A stretch of 48,336 nt of DNA from Candidatus Latescibacterota bacterium (GCA_022821275.1 JAJEDY010000044.1:1-48336); one strand, 5' to 3'. Numbered from the stretch's first letter, positions 15,859 through 24,362 are shown. The notes: generated from the letters alone by a model not told the origin. Translations and numbers: made by a program.

Positions 15859-16980
15859 CTATTCGCCATCTGTCTCGTTGACCGCAGGTAACACATGATC
15901 AATCGCGATCCGGAACGCCTGATTGGCCACAGACGAACCGTAGTTGCCACCTGTGAAGACGATGACCAGAGACAACTCTGGGATGGCGAAGATGAACTGA
16001 CCGCCGTTTCCTTCTGCAGCAAGAACGTCAACAGATCGCCCGCGGTATGGAAAATGGTCAAGCCACCAGCCGAAACCATATCGGTCGTTGCTGTAATGCC
16101 CCTTCGCAGATTCGCTGATCCAGGCTGCCGATACAACCTGTTTGCCTTGAAAACGCCCGTTATCTACATAGAGTTGGCCGATCCTGGCCATATCGCGCGG
16201 CCTGAGTCGCAAGCCAGCATGCGTTTGGGGCAAACCACTTTTGGTGTACCACCATTCAGAATGATTGATTCCGAGCGGAGCAAAGAGGTGGCTATCTGCG
16301 AATTTGTCCACATGCATACCCGATGCCCGCTTGATTACGCCAGCGAGCAAGATGTAGCAACCGCTGTTGTAATTGAACCGTGAACCTGGTTCGTCCGACA
16401 GTTCTCTGGAAAGCACATACGCTATGAAGTCGCTGGCGTTCTCCATTTGCGCTTCAGAATTGAGGGAACCCGGCTCGGAGTTATGTGCGCCAGATTGATC
16501 CCAGTTGAATCCAGCGGTCATCGTCAGTAGATGCTTCAGGGTAATTTGCCCTTCCCCCTCCTTCAGGTGGTGGGCATACTCAGGGAAAAAACGAGCCATA
16601 GGCACATCTACAGAGTCGATATATCCACGATCAATGGCGATGCCGATTAGTGTAGCTGTGATGCTCTTGGTAACGGACCGTGTATCATGCAGGGTTTGCT
16701 CGCCGAACTCGACCACGCCCCTCGAACCATCTGTGCCGGTGTAATACGCTTCGAATACCAGCTTGCCATTTCTGACGATCAGAAAGCCGTGGATGTTCTC
16801 ATACTCCTGGCTGCGTATCTGATGTGCAACCTGGACAATCGGTTCTGGATCGATTCCCTCAGACTCAAGTGTTGATAAGGGCCAGTCATCGAGTAGGGTA
16901 GATTCTCTGGTTTCTTCCGCCATTACGACGCTGGGAAGGCAAAAGAACCATAGGAATAGGATTAAGGCTGGCTTCAACAT
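15859..16980 (-). CDS. Secreted serine hydrolase, beta-lactamase class C-like
   Basis: The 373-residue protein begins with a signal peptide (hydrophobic residues 5-20, likely cleavage after VMA at 21). Catalytic motifs of the class C beta-lactamase fold follow: SVTK at residues 102-105 and YNS at 204-206. The third motif appears as GNGG near residue 325, where classical enzymes have KTG or HGG. It resembles broad-specificity esterases/beta-lactamase-like proteins of environmental bacteria; whether it cleaves beta-lactams is unknown. The gene lies 12 bases downstream of a Nudix hydrolase gene, on the same strand. Confidence 0.85.
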   Translation of the reverse strand: MLKPALILFLWFFCLPSVVMAEETRESTLLDDWPLSTLESEGIDPEPIVQVAHQIRSQEYENIHGFLIVRNGKLVFEAYYTGTDGSRGVVEFGEQTLHDTRSVTKSITATLIGIAIDRGYIDSVDVPMARFFPEYAHHLKEGEGQITLKHLLTMTAGFNWDQSGAHNSEPGSLNSEAQMENASDFIAYVLSRELSDEPGSRFNYNSGCYILLAGVIKRASGMHVDKFADSHLFAPLGINHSEWWYTKSGLPQTHAGLRLRPRDMARIGQLYVDNGRFQGKQVVSAAWISESAKGHYSNDRYGFGWWLDHFPYRGRSVDVLAAEGNGGQFIFAIPELSLVIVFTGGNYGSSVANQAFRIAIDHVLPAVNETDGE

Positions 16981-16992
16981 GTGGAATCTCTA

Positions 16993-17559
16993 CTATTCTT
17001 GAGTCAGGACATCGGGCGACAGTTTGAGCAAAAGGACGGTTAGTGAGAATCCATCCCTGAGTTTTCTTTCCTTGATCAGTTGACTGACTTCATCACGCGT
17101 AAACCACCTCACACTTCTCACTTCATTCCTGTCAAACTCCCCCTGGGACCCTGTTGCCAAACACTTCGCAATGTGGAACACCTGGTTTGAAATACCATTG
17201 GAAGGATGAAAAGTGTAGAGCACTTCCATATTACTCGAATCATACCCTGTCTCTTCGATGACTTCGCGCCTGGCTGCTTCCAGAACAGACTCTCCCTTTT
17301 CAATCCCTCCTGCTGGAATCTCCCACTCGATAGAGTCGGTTGTGTATCGGTAAGATTCGATCATCAGGATCTGTCCATCATCGTTTTCAACGAGTACAGC
17401 CACTGCCTCCTTCTTAAAATCCAGGAAGTAATGGCGATCAATTATCCTGCCTTGAGGAAACTCTACCTTATCGGCATAAAGATTCATCCACGAACTCTCG
17501 TAGATTACCTCCCGAGATAACCGACGTGGCTTTCGCGGTCCATGGCTATCTGTAGTCAT
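16993..17559 (-). CDS. Nudix hydrolase, ADP-ribose pyrophosphatase-like
   Basis: The 188-residue protein has the complete Nudix box (G-x5-E-x7-R-E-V-x-E-E-T-G) within AGGIEKGESVLEAARREV followed by IEETGYD. This binds the divalent metals used to cleave a nucleoside diphosphate linked to another group. The upstream segment EWEIPAGGIE is typical of ADP-ribose pyrophosphatase-like members, so ADP-sugars are a plausible but unproven substrate. The ATG at 17559 is preceded by GAGGAAG; a further upstream start at 17619 would overlap a HigA-like fragment. It is probably cotranscribed with the secreted serine hydrolase. Confidence 0.88.
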   Translation of the reverse strand: MTTDSHGPRKPRRLSREVIYESSWMNLYADKVEFPQGRIIDRHYFLDFKKEAVAVLVENDDGQILMIESYRYTTDSIEWEIPAGGIEKGESVLEAARREVIEETGYDSSNMEVLYTFHPSNGISNQVFHIAKCLATGSQGEFDRNEVRSVRWFTRDEVSQLIKERKLRDGFSLTVLLLKLSPDVLTQE

Positions 17560-17566
17560 TTCTTCC

Positions 17567-17722
17567 TCACTTTTGGCCAATTTTCTTCTGGGATCGGCTC
17601 TCGTTTTCCCGAGTCTCAAAAATCTTCAAAGACAGCTCTGCAATTTGTCTCTCTTCTTCATAAAGTCTTCTAAATTGATCATTCTTGAGCTTTTTATTCA
17701 GGTGTTTTCTAAAGGTCCTCAT
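17567..17722 (-). pseudogene. HigA-like antitoxin N-terminal fragment
   Basis: A 51-codon frame with an excellent GGAGG site encodes a peptide resembling the N-terminal helices of HigA/XRE antitoxins (FRRLYEEERQIAELSLKI, then the start of a helix-turn-helix with SQKK). The rest of the helix-turn-helix and the toxin gene normally before it are missing. It is followed directly by the Nudix gene (stop at 17567, ATG at 17559). It is most likely a truncated antitoxin, but it could be a short expressed protein. Confidence 0.5.
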
Positions 17723-17760
17723 CCATTGCCTCCTTCAATCCAATCAGTAGCGGCCAGTCT

Positions 17761-18399
17761 TTACCGCTCCTCAACTCGAAAACCACTAACGAATTCACGA
17801 ATCACCCAAAGATGTTGATCTGGTTTATAAAGCGTTTGAATGTATCCTGTATCTCCAAAGGAAAATTCAATCCCCTGGCCACTGACCGCTGGTTGTGCAC
17901 CAACTATGCATCGCAACGCGGCATTTAAAATACCTCCGTGTGCGACCACCAGATAGTGCCCGCTTCCCCGTCTGATCACTTTCTCCAGCGCCTGTGCGGC
18001 TCGACAGTGAAATGCCCAGGCACTTTCTCCTGCATCTGCACTTACAACATGGGGTTGAAAGGGATTGTGAAAAGCAGGTAATGGATACCTGGATCTGGCG
18101 ACCTGATGTGGCAAACCTGCAATTGGACCATTATCCTTTTCCATCCAGTCATCATCGAACTCGACACCTACACTCAGGATGTTACCTGCAATTTGGGCTG
18201 TCTCGCGGGCACGCTTTAATGGGCTTGCAATAAGCCTGTCAAATTTGATCTTTCTCGCCTTCAGTTCCTTTGCTCGGACTGTAGCTTGTTCACGCCCCAC
18301 GTCTGTAAGAGGTGCATCATATCGGCCCTCAATGACATTCTCATCATCTGCGCGAGAGCGTCCGTGACGCATGAACATAATCTTGATATCACCATTCAT
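17761..18399 (-). CDS. Histidine phosphatase-family protein (phosphoglycerate-mutase-like)
   Basis: The 212-residue protein has the catalytic signature RHG at residues 11-13 within FMRHGRSRAD, where the histidine becomes phosphorylated. The segment PLTDVGREQA follows as usual, LIASPLKRARETA carries the second arginine, and VVAHGGIL has the second catalytic histidine. The family includes broad-specificity phosphatases such as alpha-ribazole phosphatase and phosphoglycerate mutase; the substrate here is unknown. It is upstream of the HigA-like fragment and the Nudix gene, all on the same strand with short gaps. Confidence 0.88.
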   Translation of the reverse strand: MNGDIKIMFMRHGRSRADDENVIEGRYDAPLTDVGREQATVRAKELKARKIKFDRLIASPLKRARETAQIAGNILSVGVEFDDDWMEKDNGPIAGLPHQVARSRYPLPAFHNPFQPHVVSADAGESAWAFHCRAAQALEKVIRRGSGHYLVVAHGGILNAALRCIVGAQPAVSGQGIEFSFGDTGYIQTLYKPDQHLWVIREFVSGFRVEER

Positions 18400-18432
18400 A
18401 AAATAACTCCATTTTCGTTCTTTAGAATAATG

Positions 18433-19029
18433 CTACCGTGCAGTGAATATCTGCACATCTTTTATCTGATCAAAATGCAACTTCCAGAACGTGGCTTGGA
18501 TTTGCTTTTTAGCGTAGGGTTCTGAAATCTCCTCATCAACCCAATCAAGGTCAAATATACGATTCCAACTATCTTCTATGCGTTGATGATATGCACGAAC
18601 TGGTATAGGCTTCATCTTGTAAAAAGACAGATTGTGATCAGATAACTCGGCCTCGAATGCTTCTCCATCAGCCACGGTTTGAGGCAGATACCAGTAATTG
18701 AGGACATAATGCCATAGATCAAAATCGGATAACAAAACTCCTTTGTCTAATTGCTCGAATTCGATCCTTACACCGCGTTGACCTTTGGGTAAATGACCAC
18801 TGCTGCGTAAATCGGGTTTACGTCTTTCAATACCATCCCATTGATACCAGGCCCATAAAGGCAAAGACATAATCTCAGATTTAGATACTATTCGGTGCTT
18901 CATTTGCTTTGTCATCCACCTGTAAGCATCGAGAAACAGATCCTCTGAATATCTCTGATCGGCGAAGAGCACTTGTTCCCGCTGCAAGATTTTCCAGGCA
19001 GCAATAGATTGAATCGTCCAAAGCGTCAT
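18433..19029 (-). CDS. DUF3841-like protein
   Basis: The 198-residue protein begins LWTIQSIAAWKILQ and contains LPLWAWYQWDG followed by RRKPDLRSSGHL, features I recognise from the DUF3841 family of uncharacterised proteins, which have an N-terminal LWTIQ and a central WAWYQW motif. No enzymatic motif is known. It lies divergently from the isochorismatase-like gene and ends 33 bases before the phosphatase gene. The family assignment is from memory. Confidence 0.7.
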   Translation of the reverse strand: MTLWTIQSIAAWKILQREQVLFADQRYSEDLFLDAYRWMTKQMKHRIVSKSEIMSLPLWAWYQWDGIERRKPDLRSSGHLPKGQRGVRIEFEQLDKGVLLSDFDLWHYVLNYWYLPQTVADGEAFEAELSDHNLSFYKMKPIPVRAYHQRIEDSWNRIFDLDWVDEEISEPYAKKQIQATFWKLHFDQIKDVQIFTAR

Positions 19030-19093
19030 AATTTTTGGAATGATAGATGGGTTTTTAGAGGTTTTTCCTTGACTCTTTACTTGTTATAGAGTT

Positions 19094-19112
19094 TATCTTT
19101 TTTCTAAAGATA
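19094..19112. promoter_or_regulatory. Small inverted repeat in the divergent gap
   Basis: TATCTTT at 19094-19100 is mirrored by AAAGATA at 19106-19112 with a 5-base spacer. It lies between the divergent DUF3841 and isochorismatase-like genes and may be an operator. No convincing promoter was found near it, so the role is a guess. Confidence 0.25.
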
Positions 19113-19139
19113 CCATTAATATATCATGTGGAGAGAGCT

Positions 19140-19946
19140 ATGGCTGGATTTACTTTGAATACACGCATACGTGCGAAAGCTGACGATAGCACGGACACAT
19201 TCGAAATCGCGATAGAAACAGTAGAATGGGTTCCTGCGAAAGCCGCTGTTATCATCTGTGATATGTGGGATACCCATCACTGCATTTCGACTGCCGAACG
19301 GGTCGCTGAAATGGCACCTCGCATGAATGAAGTCATAGCAGGCATTCGAAAAGAAGGTGCGTTGATCATACACGCTCCCAGCGGCTGTATGGGATTCTAC
19401 GACGAGACACCGCAACGCAAACGCGCCCAGGAAGCACCCTTTGTAGAGGCTTCTGTTGAATTCAGATGGAACGGGTGGGACCAACCCCGCGAGATTTGTC
19501 AACTCGAAGAATCACCATTACCGATTGGAATCACCAATCCAGGACCGTGCTCATGCCATACCCCAGAGCCTTGTTGTAAGGAGGGGGTTGCTCTTTGGGT
19601 TCGCCAGATTGAGACGATTGATATTGCTGAGGAGGATGCGATCAGCGATGATGGTCAGGAAGTATATAATCTGCTTCAACGCATTGAGAACGTAATCGTG
19701 ATGGGTGTTGCTGCGAACATCTGCGTACTCGGTCGTCCATTTGGTATTCGTCAACTCGTCTATCTGGGTAAGAAACCATTGCTGTGTCGCGATCTGACCG
19801 ACTCCCATCACTGTGATCACGGAGGTCATTTCCAGGGCACGGACCTCACGCTCGAACACATCGAAAAGTACTGGTGTCCAACCGTTACAAGTGATCAGAT
19901 AGTAGGAGGCAAAGCATTTCGGTTTCGCGATGACAAACGTGAGTAG
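19140..19946 (+). CDS. Isochorismatase-family cysteine hydrolase
   Basis: The 268-residue protein shows the isochorismatase/nicotinamidase fold. AAVIICDMWDTHHC is the first strand with the catalytic aspartate, VIVMGVAANICVLGRPFGI holds the nucleophilic cysteine, and KKPLLCRDLTD follows as usual. An insertion around residues 100-160 contains several cysteine and histidine residues (CSCHTPEPCCK). I started at the ATG at 19140 because GGAGAGAG lies directly upstream. Members hydrolyse amides or vinyl ethers; the substrate is unknown. It faces away from the DUF3841 gene and converges on a methyltransferase gene. Confidence 0.85.
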   Translation: MAGFTLNTRIRAKADDSTDTFEIAIETVEWVPAKAAVIICDMWDTHHCISTAERVAEMAPRMNEVIAGIRKEGALIIHAPSGCMGFYDETPQRKRAQEAPFVEASVEFRWNGWDQPREICQLEESPLPIGITNPGPCSCHTPEPCCKEGVALWVRQIETIDIAEEDAISDDGQEVYNLLQRIENVIVMGVAANICVLGRPFGIRQLVYLGKKPLLCRDLTDSHHCDHGGHFQGTDLTLEHIEKYWCPTVTSDQIVGGKAFRFRDDKRE

Positions 19947-20019
19947 GATTGATGTTTTTTTACTTGCACCTGATTCATGCGTGCCGTAGCTGGAACCACG
20001 CTATTAGCCCAAGGCTCAT

Positions 20020-20682
20020 CTACAATTCCTCTCTTTTGATGGCGAAGAAAAATGGGTGAACTTCCTCCGGTGCATCAATGCTTCCGGATCCCCCTCCTAC
20101 AATACCATCCTTTTCAATCTGAAACCCAGTCTCGGTAAGAAACTTCTTGTAGGTCGAGGGACCAAAATTGCTCCAGTACATGGTCTCGCCGAAGAAGTCA
20201 TCTTCAGTATATCCAGGTCCATCGTCGTACCTTGCAACCGTAAACAGAAGGAGGCCGCCGGGCCGAAGCCATTGTGCAAATCTACGAAAGAGGGCTTGGT
20301 GCTCCTGTCTCGGGATATGGAAAATGGCGTAAAAACTGACAATTGCATCGAATCTGCCTGCGGGGAATTCGGTCTCCATTACATTAGCGATGATGAATTC
20401 GGCTGTGGGGACGTTTTTCTTAGCGAGAGCTATCATATTGGAGGAGATGTCGATCCCAGTAAGGTTGAACATCCCTGCAAGGTGTTGTGCGACCGGGATA
20501 CCAGCACCGCATCCAACGTCAAGGACCTTTGAACCAGGTGCCAGATGTTCAGTTATCAAGTTGAGTTCTGGTTCAGGTGTGGTACGCCTTTGCCCAGCGT
20601 AATCCCTCGCACACCGATTATAGGCGGTCCTTACCAGTTCCCGATAATTGGTTTCTGGATCGTCAGCGATTTTGAATGGCAT
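20020..20682 (-). CDS. Class I SAM-dependent methyltransferase
   Basis: The 220-residue protein has motif I as VLDVGCGAGIP (about residues 53-63), an acidic end to strand two (LTGIDISSNM), and FDAIVSFYAIFHIP at motif IV. It is a small Methyltransf_25-type enzyme, substrate unknown. It is upstream of nothing recognisable on its strand: the 78-base gap to the pyrophosphatase gene contains no clear ORF. The DIS motif and the length suggest small-molecule methylation. Confidence 0.85.
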   Translation of the reverse strand: MPFKIADDPETNYRELVRTAYNRCARDYAGQRRTTPEPELNLITEHLAPGSKVLDVGCGAGIPVAQHLAGMFNLTGIDISSNMIALAKKNVPTAEFIIANVMETEFPAGRFDAIVSFYAIFHIPRQEHQALFRRFAQWLRPGGLLLFTVARYDDGPGYTEDDFFGETMYWSNFGPSTYKKFLTETGFQIEKDGIVGGGSGSIDAPEEVHPFFFAIKREEL

Positions 20683-20760
20683 AGGTCTCCTTTCTGATCT
20701 GAGTTATGCGTTTCCTCTAACGTTTTCAGATGGCCGATTGCCGAACTTGCTCAGCGGTCT

Positions 20761-21126
20761 TCATGGGATGATCGCTTCACGTGTTACGGACGATTCGAAA
20801 AACCGCTCTTGGAATTCCGTCAAGGCGAGAATCTGTTCATCGGAGTAATCCTGGCCGGCAGGAACTACAATGAGTTTATCATCATCGTCGTCAGATCGTT
20901 GAATGACGGCGATACACCTGCCTGTGAACGTCTCTATCGGTTTGAAGACGCCGAGGATATAGGCATCGAGGTCTTCGCCATCAGGTGCCGGTACATTCGA
21001 GAGAAATCCGTAATTGACTGGATAGATGAAGCCTGCTTCAGGATGCATAGAGCCAAGAGGTCGATCTATAGTAACATCGACAGTTTTCCCGATGAACGTC
21101 CTTGCATCTATAAAGTCATCCGTCAT
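20761..21126 (-). CDS. Short inorganic pyrophosphatase-like protein
   Basis: The 121-residue protein resembles family I inorganic pyrophosphatases. It has PLGSMHPEAGFIYPVNYGF, the substrate-binding YPVNYG, then DGEDLDAYILGV, equivalent to the catalytic D-x-D-P-x-D loop (the second Asp of the usual motif is Glu here), and RSDDDDDKLIVVPAG. It is shorter than the usual 175 residues and resembles small variants seen in other bacteria. The activity on pyrophosphate is likely but the altered signature leaves room for a different phosphoanhydride substrate. A possible short frame overlaps its ATG. Confidence 0.75.
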   Translation of the reverse strand: MTDDFIDARTFIGKTVDVTIDRPLGSMHPEAGFIYPVNYGFLSNVPAPDGEDLDAYILGVFKPIETFTGRCIAVIQRSDDDDDKLIVVPAGQDYSDEQILALTEFQERFFESSVTREAIIP

Positions 21127-21224
21127 GGTCGATTTCCAGTTTTTGACCCGAAACTCATCCAGGCCAGAACCTCGCTCTTCAAGTCGTCAAGACTGCGACA
21201 ACCATCCAGGATAAGATCGCTCAC
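21123..21224 (-). other. Possible 33-codon frame overlapping the pyrophosphatase start
   Basis: A GTG-started frame of 33 codons ends in TGA that overlaps the ATG of the pyrophosphatase gene (ATGA). The peptide includes LDDLKSEVLAWM and has no recognised family. It could be a leader peptide or the end of a degraded gene. Confidence is low because frames this short occur by chance. Confidence 0.2.
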
Positions 21225-21266
21225 CTCTTCATTTCGTGACCATCTCCCATACAAATTGAACTACCG

Positions 21267-22175
21267 CTATCCAGTTCCGACAAGAACAAGCCCTGTGAAG
21301 ATGACGGCGACCCCAAGGTATTTGGGTGTGTAGCCGGGTTCTTTGAGCAGGAGGATGCCGAAAACAGTGCCCAGGGGAATGCTGATCTGGCGAAAAGTAA
21401 CGACATAGCTGACGTTTGAGACAAAGGCCAGGCTGATCAGGACCAGAGTATAAGCGGTGGCCATGCCAGCGCCTGCCAGCAGGGCGCGAGGTGCTCGCGT
21501 TTTCAGAATTTCCCGCATAAGAATGCGGCCGCGTTTTTGAAATAGAACCCAAATGCCCAGCCAGAGAGAGGTAATGAGGCCTTCGAAAAAGGCGTAGATC
21601 ATCGTAGCCTGCCAGCCCGCAATGGGGAGGGCGGGAGAATCTCTGAGGAGACGCAAAGCCTCGTCGTCGATAATCGAATAACCGGCTGAGGCAAAGGCGG
21701 CCATCAAGGCAAACAATACCGATGAATTCAGGTAGTTGTCAATATGGAAATCACTCAAATGCTTCATGGGCAGGATAAACATTCCAACGGCAACCAGGGC
21801 AATGCCCCAAATGCACTGTGAGGTGACCTGATCGGCGCGATCAAAAAAAAGCGTCACGATAATGACCACGATGACCGGGGATGACCTCGCGATGGGGTAG
21901 AGGATGGACAGGTCGCCTCTCTGGTAGGCGTTGGCCAACCCGAGGATGTAGATGGTCTGAAAAATACCTGTCACGACAAGCAAGATCCATACGGAGGTAG
22001 GGAAAGTGGGAATTGCCGAGCCGAACAGGATGAGTGCGGGAATCAGACACAGAGTCCCCAGTGTGTTGACCAGGAGGAAGAAGGCAGAGGACGGATGTTC
22101 TCGTTTACACAACAGGTTCCAGCCCACATGAGTGAAGGCGGAGATGAGGATGAGGATGACGGCGGTGAGGGTCAA
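21267..22175 (-). CDS. EamA/DMT-superfamily transporter
   Basis: The 302-residue protein is a membrane protein with about ten hydrophobic segments, the layout of EamA (DMT) transporters. A first half (residues 1-135) and a second half (150-300) each carry the repeat typical of the family, for example YPIARSSPVIVVII and VSYVVTFRQISIPLGTVFGI, which match the conserved PxxxxP-like segment of the fourth helix. The start is TTG at 22175. It lies 31 bases downstream of a sulfatase gene and could export or import a product of that pathway. Its substrate is unknown. Confidence 0.85.
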   Translation of the reverse strand: MTLTAVILILISAFTHVGWNLLCKREHPSSAFFLLVNTLGTLCLIPALILFGSAIPTFPTSVWILLVVTGIFQTIYILGLANAYQRGDLSILYPIARSSPVIVVIIVTLFFDRADQVTSQCIWGIALVAVGMFILPMKHLSDFHIDNYLNSSVLFALMAAFASAGYSIIDDEALRLLRDSPALPIAGWQATMIYAFFEGLITSLWLGIWVLFQKRGRILMREILKTRAPRALLAGAGMATAYTLVLISLAFVSNVSYVVTFRQISIPLGTVFGILLLKEPGYTPKYLGVAVIFTGLVLVGTG

Positions 22176-22206
22176 GGCGACATTTCTCGAATTTAATCAG
22201 GATTAT

Positions 22207-23472
22207 TCAGACCTCCGCCAACTCGAACTCACTCTCAAACGCAGTCAGAGATGTCTGCATTTCACTTGTCAGTGCCCTTGAGTCGGACGATTCCGCCAGG
22301 TTCCTGGTCTCCCAGGGATCCGCTTCCATATCAAAGAGCTGGATTACTGGATCACCCTCATAGGTAATGAGCTTATGTGTGTTGGTGCGGAGCATTTTAC
22401 CGCCTCCGGTGGCGTGTGCTACCATAAAATCCCGCCAAGCTGGATTTTTACCCTCAGCAATCGCACGCAGGCTGTATCCGCGCATCATAGGGGGCGGCGA
22501 GATCCCGGCATAGTCACAAACTGTCGGAAAAATATCCACGCCCGATACGAGATGCTCCCGGTCTATTACCTGTTCCTCGATGTGACCGGGCCAACTCATG
22601 ATAAAGGGCACCCGTGCGGCTTCATCGTATAGAAAGCTCTTAAAGACCATTTTGTGTCGAAGATGTCCGTCTCCATGGTCGGACGTAAGGATTACGACCG
22701 TATTGTCCTTAAATGCTGAGTTCTCGAGTGCGTCTATGATCAAGCCGATCTGCCCATCCACCTTTTCAATGTAGCGGTAGTAGGTCCAGATATAGTACCG
22801 GTAGAGTTTCTCTTCCCACTTTTCCATACCTGATTCTTCACCTCGGTCTGCCATTTTCTGATTCCGGGAGCTTCTGACTCTTTCCGGCTCCGCCATGTCT
22901 GTCTCGAAATTGGGCGGCAGTGGAGGCAGGTCGTCAATCTCGGGGAACGGCATCTTTCCATCGTGCATCGTATGCGTCAGGACAAAGGAGCAGATATCGT
23001 GCGGATTCAAGAGTCCGACTGACAGGAAGAAGGGGTCTTTCTCTTTGTAGTTCTGGAGAAACCCGATTGTACTGCGGGTCGAAGCAATGTCTCCGGTCTC
23101 AGCCGTATTCCGCGGATCGGGACAGATATGGTGGAAACTCTGTGCAACATCTCTACCGGGAATATGCCATTTTCCGCTGTAGTAGGCGTTGTAACCATTT
23201 TTGTTCAGCCATTGTCCCAGGTCCGGCATGGACGGAACCATGTTGGCACCATTGGCCACGACGCCGTTTTCGGGTGTATGGCGCCCGGTAAACCAGCTCG
23301 CCCGCGCTGGACAGCAGACTGGATTCGCGCTATAGGAGTTTGCAAAGCTGATTCCCCTTGCTGCAAGTCGGTCCATACCGGGTGTCTTTACGTCATTACA
23401 CCCCAGATGTCCAAGGGCTTCCGCGCTATGCTGGTCGGTCGTAATCAGAAGTATATTCGGTCTTTGTTCCAT
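22207..23472 (-). CDS. Type I sulfatase (formylglycine-dependent)
   Basis: The 421-residue protein has the sulfatase signature C-x-P-x-R at residues 53-57 (CCPAR). C53 should be converted to formylglycine by a maturation enzyme, whose gene is not in the window. The metal site appears as ITTDQH near the N-terminus and TSDHGDGHLRHK in the middle. No signal peptide is visible, so the enzyme is predicted to be cytoplasmic and to act on small imported sulfated molecules. The ATG at 23472 has a strong AAGGAGG site, just after the stop of the unknown protein (four bases). It is in one operon with that gene and the EamA transporter. Confidence 0.88.
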   Translation of the reverse strand: MEQRPNILLITTDQHSAEALGHLGCNDVKTPGMDRLAARGISFANSYSANPVCCPARASWFTGRHTPENGVVANGANMVPSMPDLGQWLNKNGYNAYYSGKWHIPGRDVAQSFHHICPDPRNTAETGDIASTRSTIGFLQNYKEKDPFFLSVGLLNPHDICSFVLTHTMHDGKMPFPEIDDLPPLPPNFETDMAEPERVRSSRNQKMADRGEESGMEKWEEKLYRYYIWTYYRYIEKVDGQIGLIIDALENSAFKDNTVVILTSDHGDGHLRHKMVFKSFLYDEAARVPFIMSWPGHIEEQVIDREHLVSGVDIFPTVCDYAGISPPPMMRGYSLRAIAEGKNPAWRDFMVAHATGGGKMLRTNTHKLITYEGDPVIQLFDMEADPWETRNLAESSDSRALTSEMQTSLTAFESEFELAEV

Positions 23473-23475
23473 CGC

Positions 23476-24195
23476 TTATGACACCTCCTTCTTGAGAATC
23501 ACCGTCCTGCGCGTACTCACCACCAGAAATAATCGCCCATTCCCATCTACATAATAACAGGTGGGGATAACGGATTCTCCGTAATGGCAATACACATCTG
23601 CAATTATAGCACTCTGATCTGTTGTTATTTCCGATGTCCCGCGATAAATTAGAAACTGATTTTCCCGGATCATTGAGAACTCTTCTATCAGGTCAAATGT
23701 GTGCTTTGTCGTGTCCTTTTCGGCACTTAGTCGCTGGACGGCGTCAAAAAGACACCAGTCGGCGGTATAGGGTCCAAGCGTCTTTGAATGCGCAGGCTCT
23801 TTGCCATCCATCAAAAGTCGGCTATTTCGGATTTCCCCTTTCTGGGTGTATTCAACCAGTCCTTTTCCCGCCTGGCTCCCGTTGGAATACTTTAGCGTCC
23901 AGGTCTTTGGAGATGTGAGTGCGTTGTTCTCGCATTGTGCATCGATCTCTGTCGTGTTGTCGAACTTCAGGTCCGAGCAGGTAATTCCCAAATGGCGGTC
24001 TTCACCCTCATTTCTGGCGGAAATCCTGAGTGTAGCTTCAGGTTCGTGAGACCTGCTCCCTCGCCTCGTCCGAATGTTCATCCAGTAGATGTCGTATGTC
24101 TGCTCTCCCGGTGCCTCCGGATCAAAGGCTCCGGCAGGCAAACCGTATTTGTTCAATACCCTCTTTGTGTGGATATATTCCCATGGCTCAGCCAT
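23476..24195 (-). CDS. Unknown protein, first gene of a sulfatase operon
   Basis: The 239-residue protein has no family I recognise. It contains alternating hydrophobic strands (for example ATLRISARNEG and WTLKYSNGSQAGKGLVEY), which suggest an all-beta fold such as a lipocalin or DUF3108-like barrel. No signal peptide or transmembrane segment is visible. The ATG at 24195 has GGAG seven bases ahead and is preferred over a GTG at 24201. The stop lies four bases before the sulfatase start, so the two are tightly coupled. It may bind or process the sulfatase substrate, but this is an inference from position only. Confidence 0.65.
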   Translation of the reverse strand: MAEPWEYIHTKRVLNKYGLPAGAFDPEAPGEQTYDIYWMNIRTRRGSRSHEPEATLRISARNEGEDRHLGITCSDLKFDNTTEIDAQCENNALTSPKTWTLKYSNGSQAGKGLVEYTQKGEIRNSRLLMDGKEPAHSKTLGPYTADWCLFDAVQRLSAEKDTTKHTFDLIEEFSMIRENQFLIYRGTSEITTDQSAIIADVYCHYGESVIPTCYYVDGNGRLFLVVSTRRTVILKKEVS

Positions 24196-24240
24196 TTTCA
24201 CGCTCCTTTCTGAGGAAGTCTCTCAATGAAGGGCATTCAG

Positions 24241-24269
24241 ATTCTACGACATACTGAAGGGAAGTGCAA
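24241..24269 (-). promoter_or_regulatory. Candidate promoter for the sulfatase operon
   Basis: On the minus strand, TTGCAC (24269-24264) and TAGAAT (24246-24241) are separated by 17 bases, giving a leader of about 40 bases before the ATG at 24195. The -10 box fits well and the -35 box moderately. A short imperfect inverted repeat, ATAGAG/CTCTAT, lies nearby at 24292-24315. Confidence 0.35.
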
Positions 24270-24333
24270 GTACCATCTGGTAGAGATTTCGATAGAGTGT
24301 TAGAAAACGCTCTATGATTCACTTTGATGGGGA

Positions 24334-24362
24334 TTGATTTACAAAAGCCAAGTCGCTATATT
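24334..24362 (+). promoter_or_regulatory. Candidate promoter for the large repeat protein gene
   Basis: TTGATT at 24334-24339 and TATATT at 24357-24362 are spaced by 17 bases, a standard sigma-70-like arrangement. Transcription would start near 24369, leaving a leader of about 55 bases before the ATG at 24424. Confidence 0.45.
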
